Assembly (NCBI GenBank): GCA_963662175.1
Contig: OY759215.1
Span: forward strand, 24,355,079-24,419,078
Length of the DNA stretch: 64,000 nt
Reading direction: 5' to 3'
Source: Aradus depressus
Lineage: Eukaryota > Arthropoda > Insecta > Hemiptera > Aradidae
Shown: in pieces, positions 34,719 to 47,600 of the stretch
How the letters are laid out: every line of letters begins with the position of its first letter
Numbering within the stretch: the stretch's first letter is position 1
Translations under genes and position numbers: made by a program
The notes under the pieces: model-generated
The model's input: the letters and a program-made list of their open reading frames with translations, nothing else
What the model was told of the DNA's origin: nothing
The model's database searches: none

Positions 34719-36422
34719 ATGATTGGAGTATTTTTTACTTTTTCAAATAATCTTATTAAGAAAAGGGTATTTGGACCCGTTGTATGGAACCTTATTCTCC
34801 AATCAACAATTTTGAATGCTTTCACGTTTTTTATAAATGCGGACTTTTTTAGTCCTGTCCAGTGGTTCTATCAGTGGTATGTGGATTTTATTTGGCGAGG
34901 CTACTTCTTATACATAATACCTTTGACTTTCATCGTTGTTACTCAGGGATGTGTTTGTATGGACGACTATGTTCAAACACAACCGTTCTACGCCACCCGG
35001 TGGTCACTTGTACAACAGGTGCTCACTGTTCACAATATTATTCTGGGATTGTTACATTTAACATCAGGATTTCTTATTCCATGGATTTATTCTTCATTAG
35101 TTGGAGGACAATATTTAAGTTTCATGTATGAATGTTATGGTCAAAGTGGCGCAATGTGTTTTTCTGAACAGAAGTTCTTTCTTGTCACTGGTGGTATGGC
35201 TATTAATTTAATTTATTTTCTTCAAAATTATTTCCTTGGAACAAGATATTTATCGTTCCCCGTCACTCCATTACCGAAATTTATTTTAATTAAAGGCCTT
35301 TTACTACAAACGATTCACGATTCAATGAAATGGGTTTTATTTCCTTGCATTGGTTTCTTTTTAATGTACTATTTGCGAGGTGGCTTAGTTAGAAATGTAA
35401 TATGTTACATTTTTTCACTGAATTTAGAATCTCAACAATTGGATACCCTTGCTGGACTAATGAATGTGAAATTATTGTTTTACCTATTTCTGTTTTCGAG
35501 TATTGTCATTGCCTCAATGAAAATGATGGAGCTTTTCTTTAAAGTTAGTTTAACTGAACGACATACATTTTCTTTTTATGCTGTCCATAATGATTCCTTG
35601 ACGCTATGTGAAGCTTTACAAAGATCAGACTGTCCCATTATACAACATTTGGCGTATCTGGATCTTATGATGTTAACAGAACATAGCAAAGCTCGACGAG
35701 AGGACATATATAAATTGAGTGATTTTGGAGGGCATCCTCATTTGTGGAATAGTATTAAAAAAGAATGTTTAGCCACTATACAAGAATTCACTGACGGCTT
35801 AGAAGCAAACTTAAAACTGCCAACGCAGCCTAAAGAACCACCGAAACCCCCAAGACCTAAAGATATTAAAAGAAATGTTACGAATTATTTTGTCGTCGAA
35901 AGAACCCTCAAAATACTGGAATCAAGCCCGACGCAAGAAGGACTAGCTTCATCGCCCGCTGCTTCTCCCACGTTCATTCTAAAGTTGAGTGATGCCCATA
36001 AGGCACGGATTAATAACATCCCATTAGTGATGTACTTTTTTGGAGACAGAAAAGATATGCGAATTCGTCGTACGTTCAGCCAATATCACATTGTTATCTG
36101 GGCCTGTGAATCACTTTCATTTTTGGTGTGCCATTCCATCGTCGAGGACAGTTACGGGATTCTCGTGAGTGACATACCTCAAATATTGATGAACCTGTTG
36201 AGGCTCAAATGGATTTTGGATACTTTATTGAGACAGTCTATTTTGACTAGTTCGCTTGGGAGGCAGGACGTTCTCAACGCGATGAAAGGGACTGCTATGA
36301 AGAAATCTGTTAAAAGAAGCATATATAGGATTGTGAACACCTTCAAACACTACATTAGTGATCTGCAACTGACTGAAGAAACTGAAGCTCAATTGTTGCC
36401 ATATTTAACTTATAGAGAGTAA
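34719..36422 (+). CDS. NDC1: Nucleoporin NDC1, 567 aa, single exon
   Basis: Transmembrane nucleoporin that anchors the nuclear pore complex in the pore membrane and takes part in pore insertion. The first half is strongly hydrophobic with about six membrane segments (roughly residues 20-40, 55-75, 95-120, 150-170, 185-225, 245-270). The soluble C-terminal half has the family signature around LAYLDLMMLTEHSKARRE and GGHPHLWNSIKKECL, then a Pro-rich stretch (KEPPKPPRPK) and a C-terminal helical region. The length fits insect NDC1 (human is longer, 674 aa). The ATG opens the hydrophobic domain directly. The whole gene is one exon while its neighbours have many introns; it could be a functional retrocopy, though no poly(A) or target duplication is seen. 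Confidence 0.92.
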   Translation: MIGVFFTFSNNLIKKRVFGPVVWNLILQSTILNAFTFFINADFFSPVQWFYQWYVDFIWRGYFLYIIPLTFIVVTQGCVCMDDYVQTQPFYATRWSLVQQVLTVHNIILGLLHLTSGFLIPWIYSSLVGGQYLSFMYECYGQSGAMCFSEQKFFLVTGGMAINLIYFLQNYFLGTRYLSFPVTPLPKFILIKGLLLQTIHDSMKWVLFPCIGFFLMYYLRGGLVRNVICYIFSLNLESQQLDTLAGLMNVKLLFYLFLFSSIVIASMKMMELFFKVSLTERHTFSFYAVHNDSLTLCEALQRSDCPIIQHLAYLDLMMLTEHSKARREDIYKLSDFGGHPHLWNSIKKECLATIQEFTDGLEANLKLPTQPKEPPKPPRPKDIKRNVTNYFVVERTLKILESSPTQEGLASSPAASPTFILKLSDAHKARINNIPLVMYFFGDRKDMRIRRTFSQYHIVIWACESLSFLVCHSIVEDSYGILVSDIPQILMNLLRLKWILDTLLRQSILTSSLGRQDVLNAMKGTAMKKSVKRSIYRIVNTFKHYISDLQLTEETEAQLLPYLTYRE

Positions 36423-36522
36423 GCTGGTACTATTCGAACTTAACTGTAAAAAAAAACTGTTTTAATTCAGTATAAATACGTTGTAATATTTCTAGGAGTT
36501 TAATGTAATTTAAATTATTTTC

Positions 36523-36528
36523 AATAAA
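36523..36528 (+). terminator. Poly(A) signal of NDC1
   Basis: AATAAA about 100 bases after the NDC1 stop; a second AATAAT-rich block follows at 36541-36550. Confidence 0.7.
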
Positions 36529-38604
36529 TCTGTTTCTAAATAAATAATTTTAATTTGGTACATTTATTGTGTAATTTTTTCAATTGGATCTAACGAGCAT
36601 CAGGTACGTCATGAGCCCTCCTGTGAAGAACCAACTCTTTATTTGTATTGGCGGATTTCTCTTTAAGCTCGCCCGGTTGCTAAGACCTAACCACCATATT
36701 TTCTTCCAACATGCTTCCGTGTACACAATTTGGAATTTCCGTGTATTCAAGATATGTAATTTTTAACTTCAATTACATCTTGAATTATAGTAAGACTTTG
36801 TGGGGTTAGATGTGACATAAGGGACGAGAGGTTGTCTTGCCACTGTATTTTACGAACGATAATTGGTTTTCGACACTTGTTTCATCCTCAATGGTACATC
36901 ACCCGTCTAGTCGGGTGCTCTAAACGGATGACACAATAGTGCCTAAAACCGATTTTGGTGTGCAAAATTATTTCTGACTGAATTATTTCATTAAAATGTT
37001 TGCTATGTCTCCTTGACTACTAGATGTAGCTTTATATCCAAAATATATTGTATAAATTAGTAGTATTCACCAAAAAACAAAACAATTCTGAATGTTTGAA
37101 AACTTTGCGAAAAAATAGTTTTTGTAAAAAGAAAAGTTTTTGAGCAGAAATCGAACGGGAGGAGACGATTTAAACAACAACAATTAGACATATATTATGT
37201 ATTGTTTCTAAAATTTTGATCCGTTAGAAGCCGAGACGTACTCTTGCGAATAGTAGCCTCTTACTTGCGTTACTGCTGGTTGTCCACGATCCTACTCGAG
37301 CCATCTAAGAATGGAGCTACTGTACTCCTGATTGATTGTCCAAATGAATCATTGGCGATAAACACCGATATTTTATTGAAGACAATATTAACTTCTCCAC
37401 TTGTCAAAATATGTCAGCTAGTTGCGCGAGCTTAAATAGTCATTCTTTGCCAGTCAATCTTCCAACCCTCCCAGCGAAAAACAAACTTCTCGTCGTAATT
37501 AAAACAAGCCAACTAGTGCTTTGTCTTAAAAAAGTAACTTTAGTATGAAGAAGAGATTTGCGGACACTACCACAAAACATGTTTTTCACTACTTCATTAA
37601 GGATATTGGTGATTTAGCTGAAAAATGCATTCATTACATCAGCAGTTATTGAGGGTTTTGCGTCCCCCCTTCTAATCCCCTCCTTCCCTTCAGCCGATTC
37701 CGTGGAAAATTAATAATGTCGCCCTTATAGCGGTTTTGAATTCACATATGAAATTTTGTGTTCGACATTACAACGGTAGTTTTTGAGTTCTCTCCCCCAA
37801 TTTTTGTTTACCCCATAACACTATCATCATCCCCGTTCCTTCTCTGATACAAAAGTACACTAATTGAGACACTTTATTGGTCTCTCTTGCATTGATCAGA
37901 ATCGCAGCGCATATACTCGTAAGTTGTCATTAATCGATATTTAGTAGTCTTGATACTCAGGATTTTTTTGTTTATGATTGTTTTTTGGGTTAAGTGTTCA
38001 TCCAAAATACAACATACAGATTTCGTGAATAAAGATGTACAATCCCATTTAAAATGGATGAAAAATAAGGTATTGTTGCTACAATTATTTATAGTCACTA
38101 AGTTGATACTTGTATAGCCAAAAATACTAATATGAACCTAGAGGTAAAGAAAGGATACAGTAACGAGACACTCGAGAACTTTTTAAAATGTTTGCTTACC
38201 TTGTCTACAATTTGTCGAAGAACTATCGCACACCCATCTCTATAAACCTTATATATTTATTTTGAAAATGCAATTGCATACATTTCAATTTTACTTTATG
38301 ATGCAATATTTCTAATATTTTCTACTATATCTAAACTATATGTTTGGTTATAATACAGCTTATACAATCAGGTCTTCAATTTCGATGCACAGCTTTTTAC
38401 CCTTTGGTAAAAATGAATTCCAAATTCTGAATTTAACTTTCGAACAGGAACAGGAGGAGTTTACAGGTGTGTTTTTTTTCTTCGGATAATTGAAAACTCT
38501 AATTAACATCATAATTATGATAAGATCAATGAGATTAAATGTTGAAATATTTAAAAAACAATTTATTTTTGAAAAAAAAAAAATGTTTACATTAATGTAA
38601 CTTT
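36529..38604. other. Intergenic between NDC1 and WDR36 (convergent 3' ends)
   Basis: Contains an inverted Penelope-like pair (36850-36960) and a partial family E copy (37617-37810, with ATTCATTACATCAGCAGTTA and CAGCCGATTCCGTGG). No gene recognised. Confidence 0.5.
36850..36960. repeat. Degenerate inverted pair of Penelope-like ends
   Basis: The minus strand has GAGGATGA...GTGTCGAAAACC (36865-36890) and the plus strand GGATGACACAATAGTGCC then AAAACC (36926-36950), head to head. The GCACT/AGTGC-type stem differs from the other families. Confidence 0.45.
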
Positions 38605-38610
38605 TTATTT
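38605..38610 (-). terminator. Poly(A) signal of WDR36
   Basis: AATAAA on the minus strand about 75 bases after the WDR36 stop. Confidence 0.6.
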
Positions 38611-38682
38611 ACAAAAAAATATGCATAAGTATACAATGAATATTTACAAAAACAATATATGTACATAAAACAGATTTTCTTG

Positions 38683-41600
38683 TCATTCTTTTAAAAAAGT
38701 CGTAACAGACAAACAATAATTGACATCACTCTCGAGTTGATCCCAGACAACATCAAAATAACATTGTATTTTCTCAAGAAGCAAGGTAAGATCATGATTT
38801 TGAGCCAGGGTTTCCCCATGTGCTTTGACAAAAACACCTAAATAAGATTGAGCTAGATCGAAATCTATATTTGATGACAACATCCAGATAATGGTATTTA
38901 AGAAATGAGTTAAAAGAAGGAGAGAGCCCTGAGCAGCCAAGCCCAGGGAGTGAATTTCAAAATCAATGCCCGAAGGAGACATTTCCTTAAGCCGGTCAAC
39001 AACAACCGAGTAGTTGTGAGTGATTGATGTTTGATCAAGCAACTGTCCGAATGATGTATAATTTTTCAATAAATTACTCAATTTGATCAATTTCCCATCC
39101 TCATTACCATCTTCTTTGACGTCAAATACTATATCTTTCCCAGGTAAGGTTGGTAAAAAAAATGGTGCATTTTGAGGTACTTTAGGAGGGTCTTTGGGTT
39201 TGTTTCTTTTCCTGATGGTGTCGAGATGGAGGAGGTTGCGCCACCTGGAGGCGGGCAGTCCTGAGAGGGTGAGGAGGTGGGCTATCTGGTCGGAGGGTGG
39301 GGGGAGGTCCTCCTCCTCGGGGGCAGACTCGGCGAGGAGGACGGCCTCTTGGGCTGCGGTGTCCGGGAGCGGCAGGCATGGCACCTGCTCACCTTCAGGG
39401 AGTCTCCTCAATGAGACGTGGCTGAACAGGGTCCTGTTTGACCAGAGGTAGAGCCCCACGTGGCCCACATGTGCCGTCACTAGGTATTGCCCCGTCCAGG
39501 ACATTGCCAGAGAGCTACACGGCGCCTCCACCTGCAACACCATGCACTTCATTATTCCATCATGAAATCGGTTTTTTTCCATCATTCTCTGGAAAAAAAA
39601 AACCTAAAAACTAGATGCATCAAGCCCTCTGCCATTATAACGACTCAACATTCTTTTCCTGGAGATCCGAAAACGTTTAAACAGAGTTTATTTAAAAAGT
39701 AACTTCAATGATAAGACATTATAAGAAAGGTTATCCGTGAATCACCGGAAATTTATTTTCCCAATTCAAATTATTTGTAATAAGCAGAGTTTCCGCTCTC
39801 CCATTAAATCCTTCGCCTATATGAACATGTGTCTCACCAATAAATTTGTTAATTCACGTATGAAATGTTTTGACGCTTTATTTGTTCTTATGGGGGGAGA
39901 TATTAGAACTTTGAAGTTAAACTTCCACTTCATTTAGAAACTCGATAGGTATCTAACTCAGGGGTCTGAAACCACAAATAAAATTTCGTATCGACACATT
40001 CATTCTATCGAGAGTTGTCTGTCGGGTTCATAGAAACACCTAGGAAGACTTTTGTTTTCACTTTAGATATGAATTATTATATTTTGTATTTAGATTGAAG
40101 GATTCAGAAAAGATGAAAAACCGCTGAAAATGCAACATAGAATTTTTTGATTACATAATTTCCCTTATACCACTTAGCTGGGGAAGTAAAAAGAACCGAC
40201 TTTGTGAAAAATCCGTATTTACTGATCCACTCTGTATATTCACCAGTTTTCAGTAAAATGTTAAGTGAAAAAATAGAAACTTTCAGAAATTAGAGTTGAA
40301 CATTCAGCTGTCTCCCGTAATGTGGGAAATATTTTATTGAATACTCCGCGCAATATTTTCAATCTAAATCTTACTCTGTTCTGATATTATAACTTGGAGT
40401 TGACTGATGTACACACACTTGCCTAGTATTTAAAAAGACGAATCACATGAATAGAGAACAATATGGACTCAAAGAAAAAGTAAATTATTCATAAGAGATT
40501 AATTTAATAAATTATACCTTGAATATATCAATAAGTGAAGCATGAGGTACATTCCAAGTTCGGATAGTGCAGTCCATTGAGGCGGAGATCAACCATTTGG
40601 CATCCGGACTGAAGCCCACGTCTGTAATCTACAATGATAGAATTTGAAAGAAATAAAACTTGTTTATTTATGATATTGTCTAATTTCACAAACTATATTT
40701 ACATGGGAGTACTTTCGGTATTTCTACCATCCTCAGCCAAAAGCATAAGAGATAAGACTAAGTTAATATTACAGAATGTCAGCCTCTCGAGGAACCCCTT
40801 ACCCCCTCCTTACAATGATAGAGGTTTATTACACCAAGTTTATTTTCGATTTTACAGAACTAATCCCGACATTGGCAGTCATGTGAACTTATATGAAAAA
40901 AATTAAATTTTTTTTTTTGTGTTTAACATCGCACATATTATAAACAACCAATATAACAAGACTGCTAACGACGGGATTAATTCTATGGGATCGAAAAGAA
41001 GCCTGGTGAGTTAAGTACTTTAATAAATAAATAAAATCTTCACACATGTAACTGTGTCCAGGGCAAAATTCTTAACTTTCGTTTATTACTAACTTAAATA
41101 ATACAAATACCCAAAATACGTCTATTAATATTATATTAATCATATTATGATTATTAAATTTGTTAAATAATTATTAGAATATAACAAGCCGGAGGTTACC
41201 TGTCCCGTGTGTCCAGAAAACTTTCTGATAATAGTGCGAGTTTCCACATCTAGGAGAGAGATGACAAAGTCCTCGTGGACGATGGCGATGAGTGGGCACT
41301 CTGGATGAAGACGGATGAAAGAGACGGGTTCTGTCAGAGGGACCACTGCCACAGGGTGCGGACCTGCAAAAAGACAGTTTTATAAAGCTTTGTCATACCT
41401 GTCTAAACAACTGAAAAAACTACAGCTTGAAACGTTGGGTAATTTTTAAATTGCTTGCGCGTTTAGCTTGAAGATGGCTGATGAAATACTGATTCAACCT
41501 GAAGTGCAGAATACCAACATTGGTCAAAATCATTAGTATACACGGTGAACTTGAGGCACACACACATTTTCCAGAAATACTTTAGTTTGGAAGACTTAAG

Positions 41601-44362
41601 CGTGAAAAAAAAAAAAAAACAATAAAAATCCAACTTCAAATATTCATGATTACATAATTTTTACTAGTAACTGAAGATGGAAATCTAAAATACTTGAGAC
41701 TGAGACAGACAGATATGAACTTACATAGGAGAGAACCCCTGTTGGAGGGTGCGAAGGGCCAGATCTTGACATAGCCCCGGGAGCAAGCAGAGACCACTCT
41801 CTGGTTGAAGTTGTCTACAGCCACACCCCGTATGGCCCCTTTGTGGGCCCCCCTCTTAGGGTCGCCATAGGAGGCCCTTTGGAGCCCAGACTGCATGTTG
41901 AACCTGTCCACGTGGCCCGAGCTGTAGCCCACCACCACAAAGTTGCCACAGTTGGTCACATGGAGGCAGGACGCTCTCTCTCCCAGGCTAGCGCGAGTCA
42001 CATATTCAAGACGCTCTGGGCATAATTTGTGAGAACCCATCTTTCTTTTTTCATAATTCCATGTTGTTACTAGATGGCAATCTGGAATGAATAAATAACA
42101 TGTTAATTTCACTAGCATTGTATACGGAATACGATTCAGTTGGGCGATCAATAATTTTATGTACAGTATGTTTCAGAGTAAGAGAATAGGGTTTAGTACC
42201 TCAGGTTTTAGTTATTGCAGAAATTTCAAAAAAGTTTTGTTGGGAAGCTAGTGAAAAGCATATTCGACATCAAGATATTGACCTACTCCTTCACCAGGGG
42301 GCTCCAGACACACTAACCTCAAATTCTCTATTGGAAACGGAAAACAAGATGTGCCACATTTCAGAAGAAGCAACTTTTCTTTACACTCAATATTTTTTGA
42401 TATCTTTTGTTGTCGCCTAATAAACGGAAGTATAGTTATTTTAAAAATCTTCAATCACATTCACACTAATGAACAAGAAAAATAAACAAACGCTGAAAAG
42501 CCCTTGAAATAAGCTTTCCTTCGAATGGTATGTTAGTCCACCATTATAAGGAAATTTGCGGAGCAAGCCCTCCCTCCCGAAGAATGGCTATTTTTATGCT
42601 ATTGCTATATCTCAAGGAAGTAACGCGAATTTGTGTTCGATAAGCATTCCGATTACTCGTACAACGGTGACTGTTGAAAGAATGGATCCCCGCCCTTCCC
42701 GATACAAATAGCAGTAGAACACTTTTCACAAAGGTAATGCAAAGGTCAAAAGCTTCCCTATGATGAGTAAGGAGCTGTCGTCCAGCAAGCTTTAAGACAG
42801 GAAAATAATAAAAACACAAATACATTTAGAATTATTGAAATTGATGGCTCCATGGGAAAGCTTACTGAATGTACATTATTGGTCAGAAAAGTCATCCTCC
42901 ATCGCACGACTCAATAATTCTTCGAAAGTCATCAATAGAATTACTCTTTGGGCTGCCAATTTGACATGATACGAGTAATCAGAAGAAAAGTTGGAGTCGT
43001 AATGTAAGGCACCAATCGAAAGCTTATTTCGAAGCCTTTTAGAAAACGGAATTGTTTATTTAATTTATCCTCTCATGTCAGTGAGTGAAGGTATATTGGG
43101 AGGAAAGCTGAAACAAGTTTAATAACCAACGTGATAAATGAAACAAAAATAATCATACCTTGGTGCATAGCAGCTATATTATCCCACTCCTTACTATAAA
43201 GAGAAAAGTCAAAATCAAGAATAGGCGGCATAGTTAAATTTTCATAATTTCCTTTTTTCTTCTTGGTTTTAGCTCTGTTGTACGAAGCTTTTCCTAGACT
43301 GTAGTTGAGACTCTCCGATATTGTATTAAAAACTCTAAGAGATGAATCACCTCCTGCACTAAGGATATGGTTGGAGGTAGGGCCATAGAAGCGAACAAAA
43401 GTAGGACATTCAGAGTGGCCTTCCCTGAGCCGAAGCAGCCGTCCACCTGCCTCTGGCTGGTCGAAGATCCATACCTTGAGAGAGTTGTCGGTAGAGGATG
43501 TGATCAACAGCGGCTCCCCAGGTATACAGATGGCAGACGACACAGAGCCATCGTGCCCATTTAGGATCTGACTTGACACATTCCTTTCTTCCAAGTTCCA
43601 TAACACTACATGACCAGCGTTGCTCCCTGATGCCATAATAGGCTCTCCGTCCGTCCTGAAGGATATAGAAGTAACGGAGCCCCATTCCTGGTCGAAGCTG
43701 ATCAAGGTCTCATCGCTCCTAATGTTGTGCAGCATGATCCTTCCATCTGACAGACCAATGCCCATTACATCAAGGGCTGGAGCTTGTTCTAATACTGTGA
43801 TGCAGGCATCCCATCCTTTGAAAGTATGAATTAACTTGGAGGTTTTTATATTCCATAACTTCATCTGACCTTGTTCACTACCTAGAAGTATTCTATTTAT
43901 ATGTGTCTTTGGATGCTCTACAGCTGTAATCCGGAAAATCGCTGCATTTAAGTTTAAAGAAAAAACAACTTCCTGTGATTTATAAGCCCATACATTCAAA
44001 TTGTTACCTTCGTCGACAGAAATCAAATGTTCTCCGAAAGGTAATAATAAATGAACATCTTCATCATGCCCATTATAAGTATATTTAACAACAGCGTTCC
44101 TTTTCCAAGCATGAATAGTTTTACCAGAAGCAGTATAAAAATAAGAAGAATCTGTTACCATACAAGATATATCCTCTTCAACAGTATCACTCACAGTTAA
44201 CAATGTTAAATGCTTCAAATTGTAAGTGTGGAAAGCATTACCAACACAAGTTGATATTAAATAATCTTCTCTTTTTTTAGAATAGCGAATGACACAAGGT
44301 ACATGATTGCTCACGTAACCAATTGAACGGTTTCTCAAATAAATTCTACTTGATATCACCAT
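38683..44362 (-). CDS. WDR36: WDR36 / UTP21, 5 exons, 894 aa
   Basis: WD40 protein of the nucleolar small-subunit processome (UTP-B complex with U3 snoRNP), needed for 18S rRNA maturation. Exons: 44362-43159, 42081-41725, 41363-41200, 40628-40518 and 39531-38683; 2685 nt close in frame. The order of motifs follows human WDR36: STCVGNAFHTYNL near the N-terminus, LLGSEQGQMKLWN, SISFRTDGEPIMASGS, WNYEKRKMGS, GAIRGVAVDNFNQ, FSGHTGQ, SASMDCTIRTWNVP and HVGLYLWSN, then the Utp21-specific C-terminal domain (SGLPASRWRNLLHLDTI, KPKDPPKVPQNAPFFLPTL). The start is the first Met before the conserved VPCVIRYSK region. It diverges from MTHFD2 across a 335-bp gap. Introns hold family E and a Penelope-like end. 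GC content changes abruptly within exons. Confidence 0.96.
39724..40190 (+). repeat. Family E copy in WDR36 intron 4
   Basis: Same blocks as 23338-23775: GTGAATCACCGG start, TCGACACATTCATTCTATCG, GATTACATAATTTCCC and AGCTGGGGAAGTAAA end. Confidence 0.6.
40665..40745 (-). repeat. Single Penelope-like end (family B) in WDR36 intron 3
   Basis: The minus strand reads GGCTGAGGATGGTAG...CCGAAAGTACTCCCAT, the same arm as at 21108-21343 but without the mirror copy. Confidence 0.55.
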
Positions 44363-44697
44363 TTCTGAACGAAAACTTCTCTAAAAACAAACTTAACACA
44401 TTTAGCACCACCCATGTGACTGAAAAATCACAATCTCCTTTAATGGTTATCCAATTGTCGTCAGGTTATGTTTGTGGTTGACAGTGTTGCTAGTCTGGAA
44501 TTACAAATTATCCTATGTTTTTTAATGAATGCTACTTTCATCACTCTATCATTTGTTTATTATCTTTTCCCTTCAATTTTTTTTGACCCAGAAAAAGCAG
44601 GATCTATATAAAATTCATCTTTAGTCGAGATCTTTCTGCAGTTCATGTAAAAACTGTATTGTGTATTTTCTTTCAGAACCAATGAAATCATTTTAAT
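44363..44697. promoter_or_regulatory. Divergent promoter of WDR36 and MTHFD2
   Basis: 335 bases separate the two start codons, which face away from each other, so both transcripts must start here (or in short 5' UTR exons within it). No exact TATA box or DRE is visible. Confidence 0.5.
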
Positions 44698-47600
44698 ATG
44701 GAAAACCAAAAGGTATGTCGCGGGTTAGTCTTATGCGGTATTTGAGGTTCGTTCTTCTTTTAAATCAATGCTTTTGTTAATTTTTAGTATATTTTATTAC
44801 TTTTTTCTCATGTATTTCAGGTATATAAATCAGAGACAATTTAGAAGTTACTCTTATGTTCAAGCAGGTCAAAACCTTGGGTAGATATTATATTTTCCAG
44901 CTTTGTATTTCAGTTAATGCTTCATTTATTATTAAAAATGTCTTTTCTTCTTGAAGCTCAAAAATTATTGATGGTAGAAGCTTAGCGAATGAAATTCTTA
45001 TACATTTGAAGAATGAAATTGATAAATGGATACACCTGGGAAACAGACGCCCACATTTGTCTGCATTGCTTGTTGGTTCGGATCCAGCTAGTGAATTATA
45101 TTTAAAAAATAAGGCTCGTGCAGCTGATGAATGTGGTACTCACAGTTTTATTCCTATGAGTTACTTTTTTTCCCTATCATATCCTATGTTCTGTGAGTAA
45201 TTTCAGACTGTTTTCCTTCCAGGTATAACCTCTGATGTCATTACGTGTTCAAATAATATAAGAGAAAACGAACTGATAGATATTGTGACTAATTTAAATC
45301 ATGACAAAACAGTGGATGCTATTCTCATACAGGTAATTATGTGTAGTTATTGAGTCATGAGCATATTTTTTTGGAGGAAGAATGGGCTGTAAGATGACCC
45401 GGGTTTCCATCGGCCATCCTTTTTTATTTTACTATATTTGTATATATATATAATGTAGCAAATGCAATTTTGTAGTTTTAACATAATCAGTAATTATTAC
45501 TGAAAACAGGTGCCTCACCTCGATTATGAGTTTTTATATACACAGTCAGTCTTTGGGATCCCTAAAATCTCAATATTGCATATACCAATAACAATAATTG
45601 GTAGGTTTGCGATTATATTTTCCAGCTTCCGCTTCCCGAGCACATTGATCAGAACAGTGTAATGAAGAGTATATCTGCTGTAAAGGATGTTGATGGTTTT
45701 ACCCCTACTAATTTGGGGCATTTGATGGCCAACGGAAATGGGATTGTACCATGTACTGCTCTAGCCGTTAATGCAATTATTAAACACCTGAGTGAGTATT
45801 ATGTTTTTTAAGGTCTTAAAAACTAGAAGAAGGCAACTAGAGAGTTGTCAGGTACCACAGCTATTAAATGAATGATGAAATCAAATAGTTTCCCTCCATA
45901 TCCTACATTAACATGTGTATGGTTGGTTATACTTTTTTCGCTGCTGTTAAGCTAAAGTAACTGCGGAGTACGACTCTCGGCCATTATTATTTTAATAGGG
46001 TTCTATCATACGAATAGAAAGTTTTCTGACCTATTCTCATTGCTCTTCCCTGCCACCAACAGTCCTATATAAGAATCTAAACTTTCCATATCTACGAGAT
46101 GCAATCCACCTCTGTTCCCAACATCAAATGCTATTCCAAACTTAGCTCACATCCTCTTTTATTACAACCCGCAGTGCCAGGCTGACAACACCCTCGCCGT
46201 CTGAGTTGACGATAGATTAAGTTATTCTGTGGTTCTAAGCCAAAGCCGGCTTCCCAGCTAGGACGTGCTAGGGAATGGTTGGCACTTCAGCTAGTCAAAA
46301 AAAAATCTACAGTACTATCTGTAACGTAGTTTTTCTAACAATCCTCTGTCTATGTAAAACTATTAAAAATTTCAGCTTGCCGGGAAATTGGAAAATTAGT
46401 TGTTATAGATTTTCTAACGGAATTTCATGTCGCAAACACTTCGTGAAGCATTTTATGAGTTTAGCCCTGAAAAAAAAGACGCTCTGTTTGTCCTTGTGAC
46501 TTATGCCAGGGCTTTAACTAAGAGGTCATATCACCTACTACCAGAGGACTTTTCGCCTCGGTTGAATTAGCTTAATTCTTCTGAGATTCTAGAGGTAAAG
46601 TTTCTAGACGAGAATCGTGTGGGAGCTGGCCCCTTCTGTCATATAAATGGCATATTTTTTGACACCGTGTACTCTAAGATAGATGACTGTAAAAGTATGT
46701 AGTTTTACCCAGTCCCCTCGGCATATATTTTGGGTACCACTTGATGAAAGAGCCCTTTTTAATATTTAAAAAAAAAAAGAATTGTTTTCAGATACATTAT
46801 ATTTCTTATTTATTCATACAATTATTTACTAAGCAGTAGTTAGCTGCTTCTGTTCTGAAAAATATATATTACTGAAGTAGAGTGGCTGTGTCAGCCTGCG
46901 TGCCACTAGATATTTACTTTATCACTGATTTGTTTTGAATATTTTCACAGCTTTGCCTACAAAAGGCCTGGAGGCCACAGTGGTGGGTAGTTCGGAATGT
47001 ATAGGTTTGCCTATAGCTCTATCTCTCCATGCTCCTTTTAACCCTGGTTCGTTTATTTAAGTATAAAATTATTATACTGTTTAACATCAGTTAAAATAAA
47101 TAAAGTACAATGTCGCCTTAAGAATTGAACGTGATATGCTTATAGCTTATTGTAAGTTTTTTTTATATTTTCCAGTTACAGGTGTTGGGCTAGAAATGAC
47201 CACGACTTTATGTAATGTGAATACATCGCCTGGATCACTTCGACATCATTTATTAAGGAGCGACGTCATTGTGTCAGCTACTGGTAAATGAATATACTTA
47301 AAATAATATACGTTCTTTTTTTGTTTTTACAATGTTATAAGGTTTATACTATAGACATGCCATCAGGTCCCATACATATTACAGGGACAATTTAAAGTCA
47401 TATCTGCGAGACTGGCGGGCAGCTGAATACAGAGGATGCTTAAGGTCAAGTGGAGTGAAAAAGATCCTGTCAAAATGCATCCGGAACCAAGAAGTAATGA
47501 CAGAAAAAAACATTTTTTCAACGTTTTAAAGATATTTCAATTAATATTAATCCATATAGCTTTGTTTACAATTAGTTTCAGCATTAAATCGTGAGTCTTA

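Noticed and set aside
39182..39451. 65-aa minus and 85-aa plus ORFs over the WDR36 last exon
   Set aside because: Other-frame shadows caused by a GC-rich coding segment of WDR36.
41455..41500. Another ribozyme-like core (GAAGATGGCTGATGAAATAC)
   Set aside because: The GAAA box and stem pairing are not correctly placed and flanks do not match the element families.
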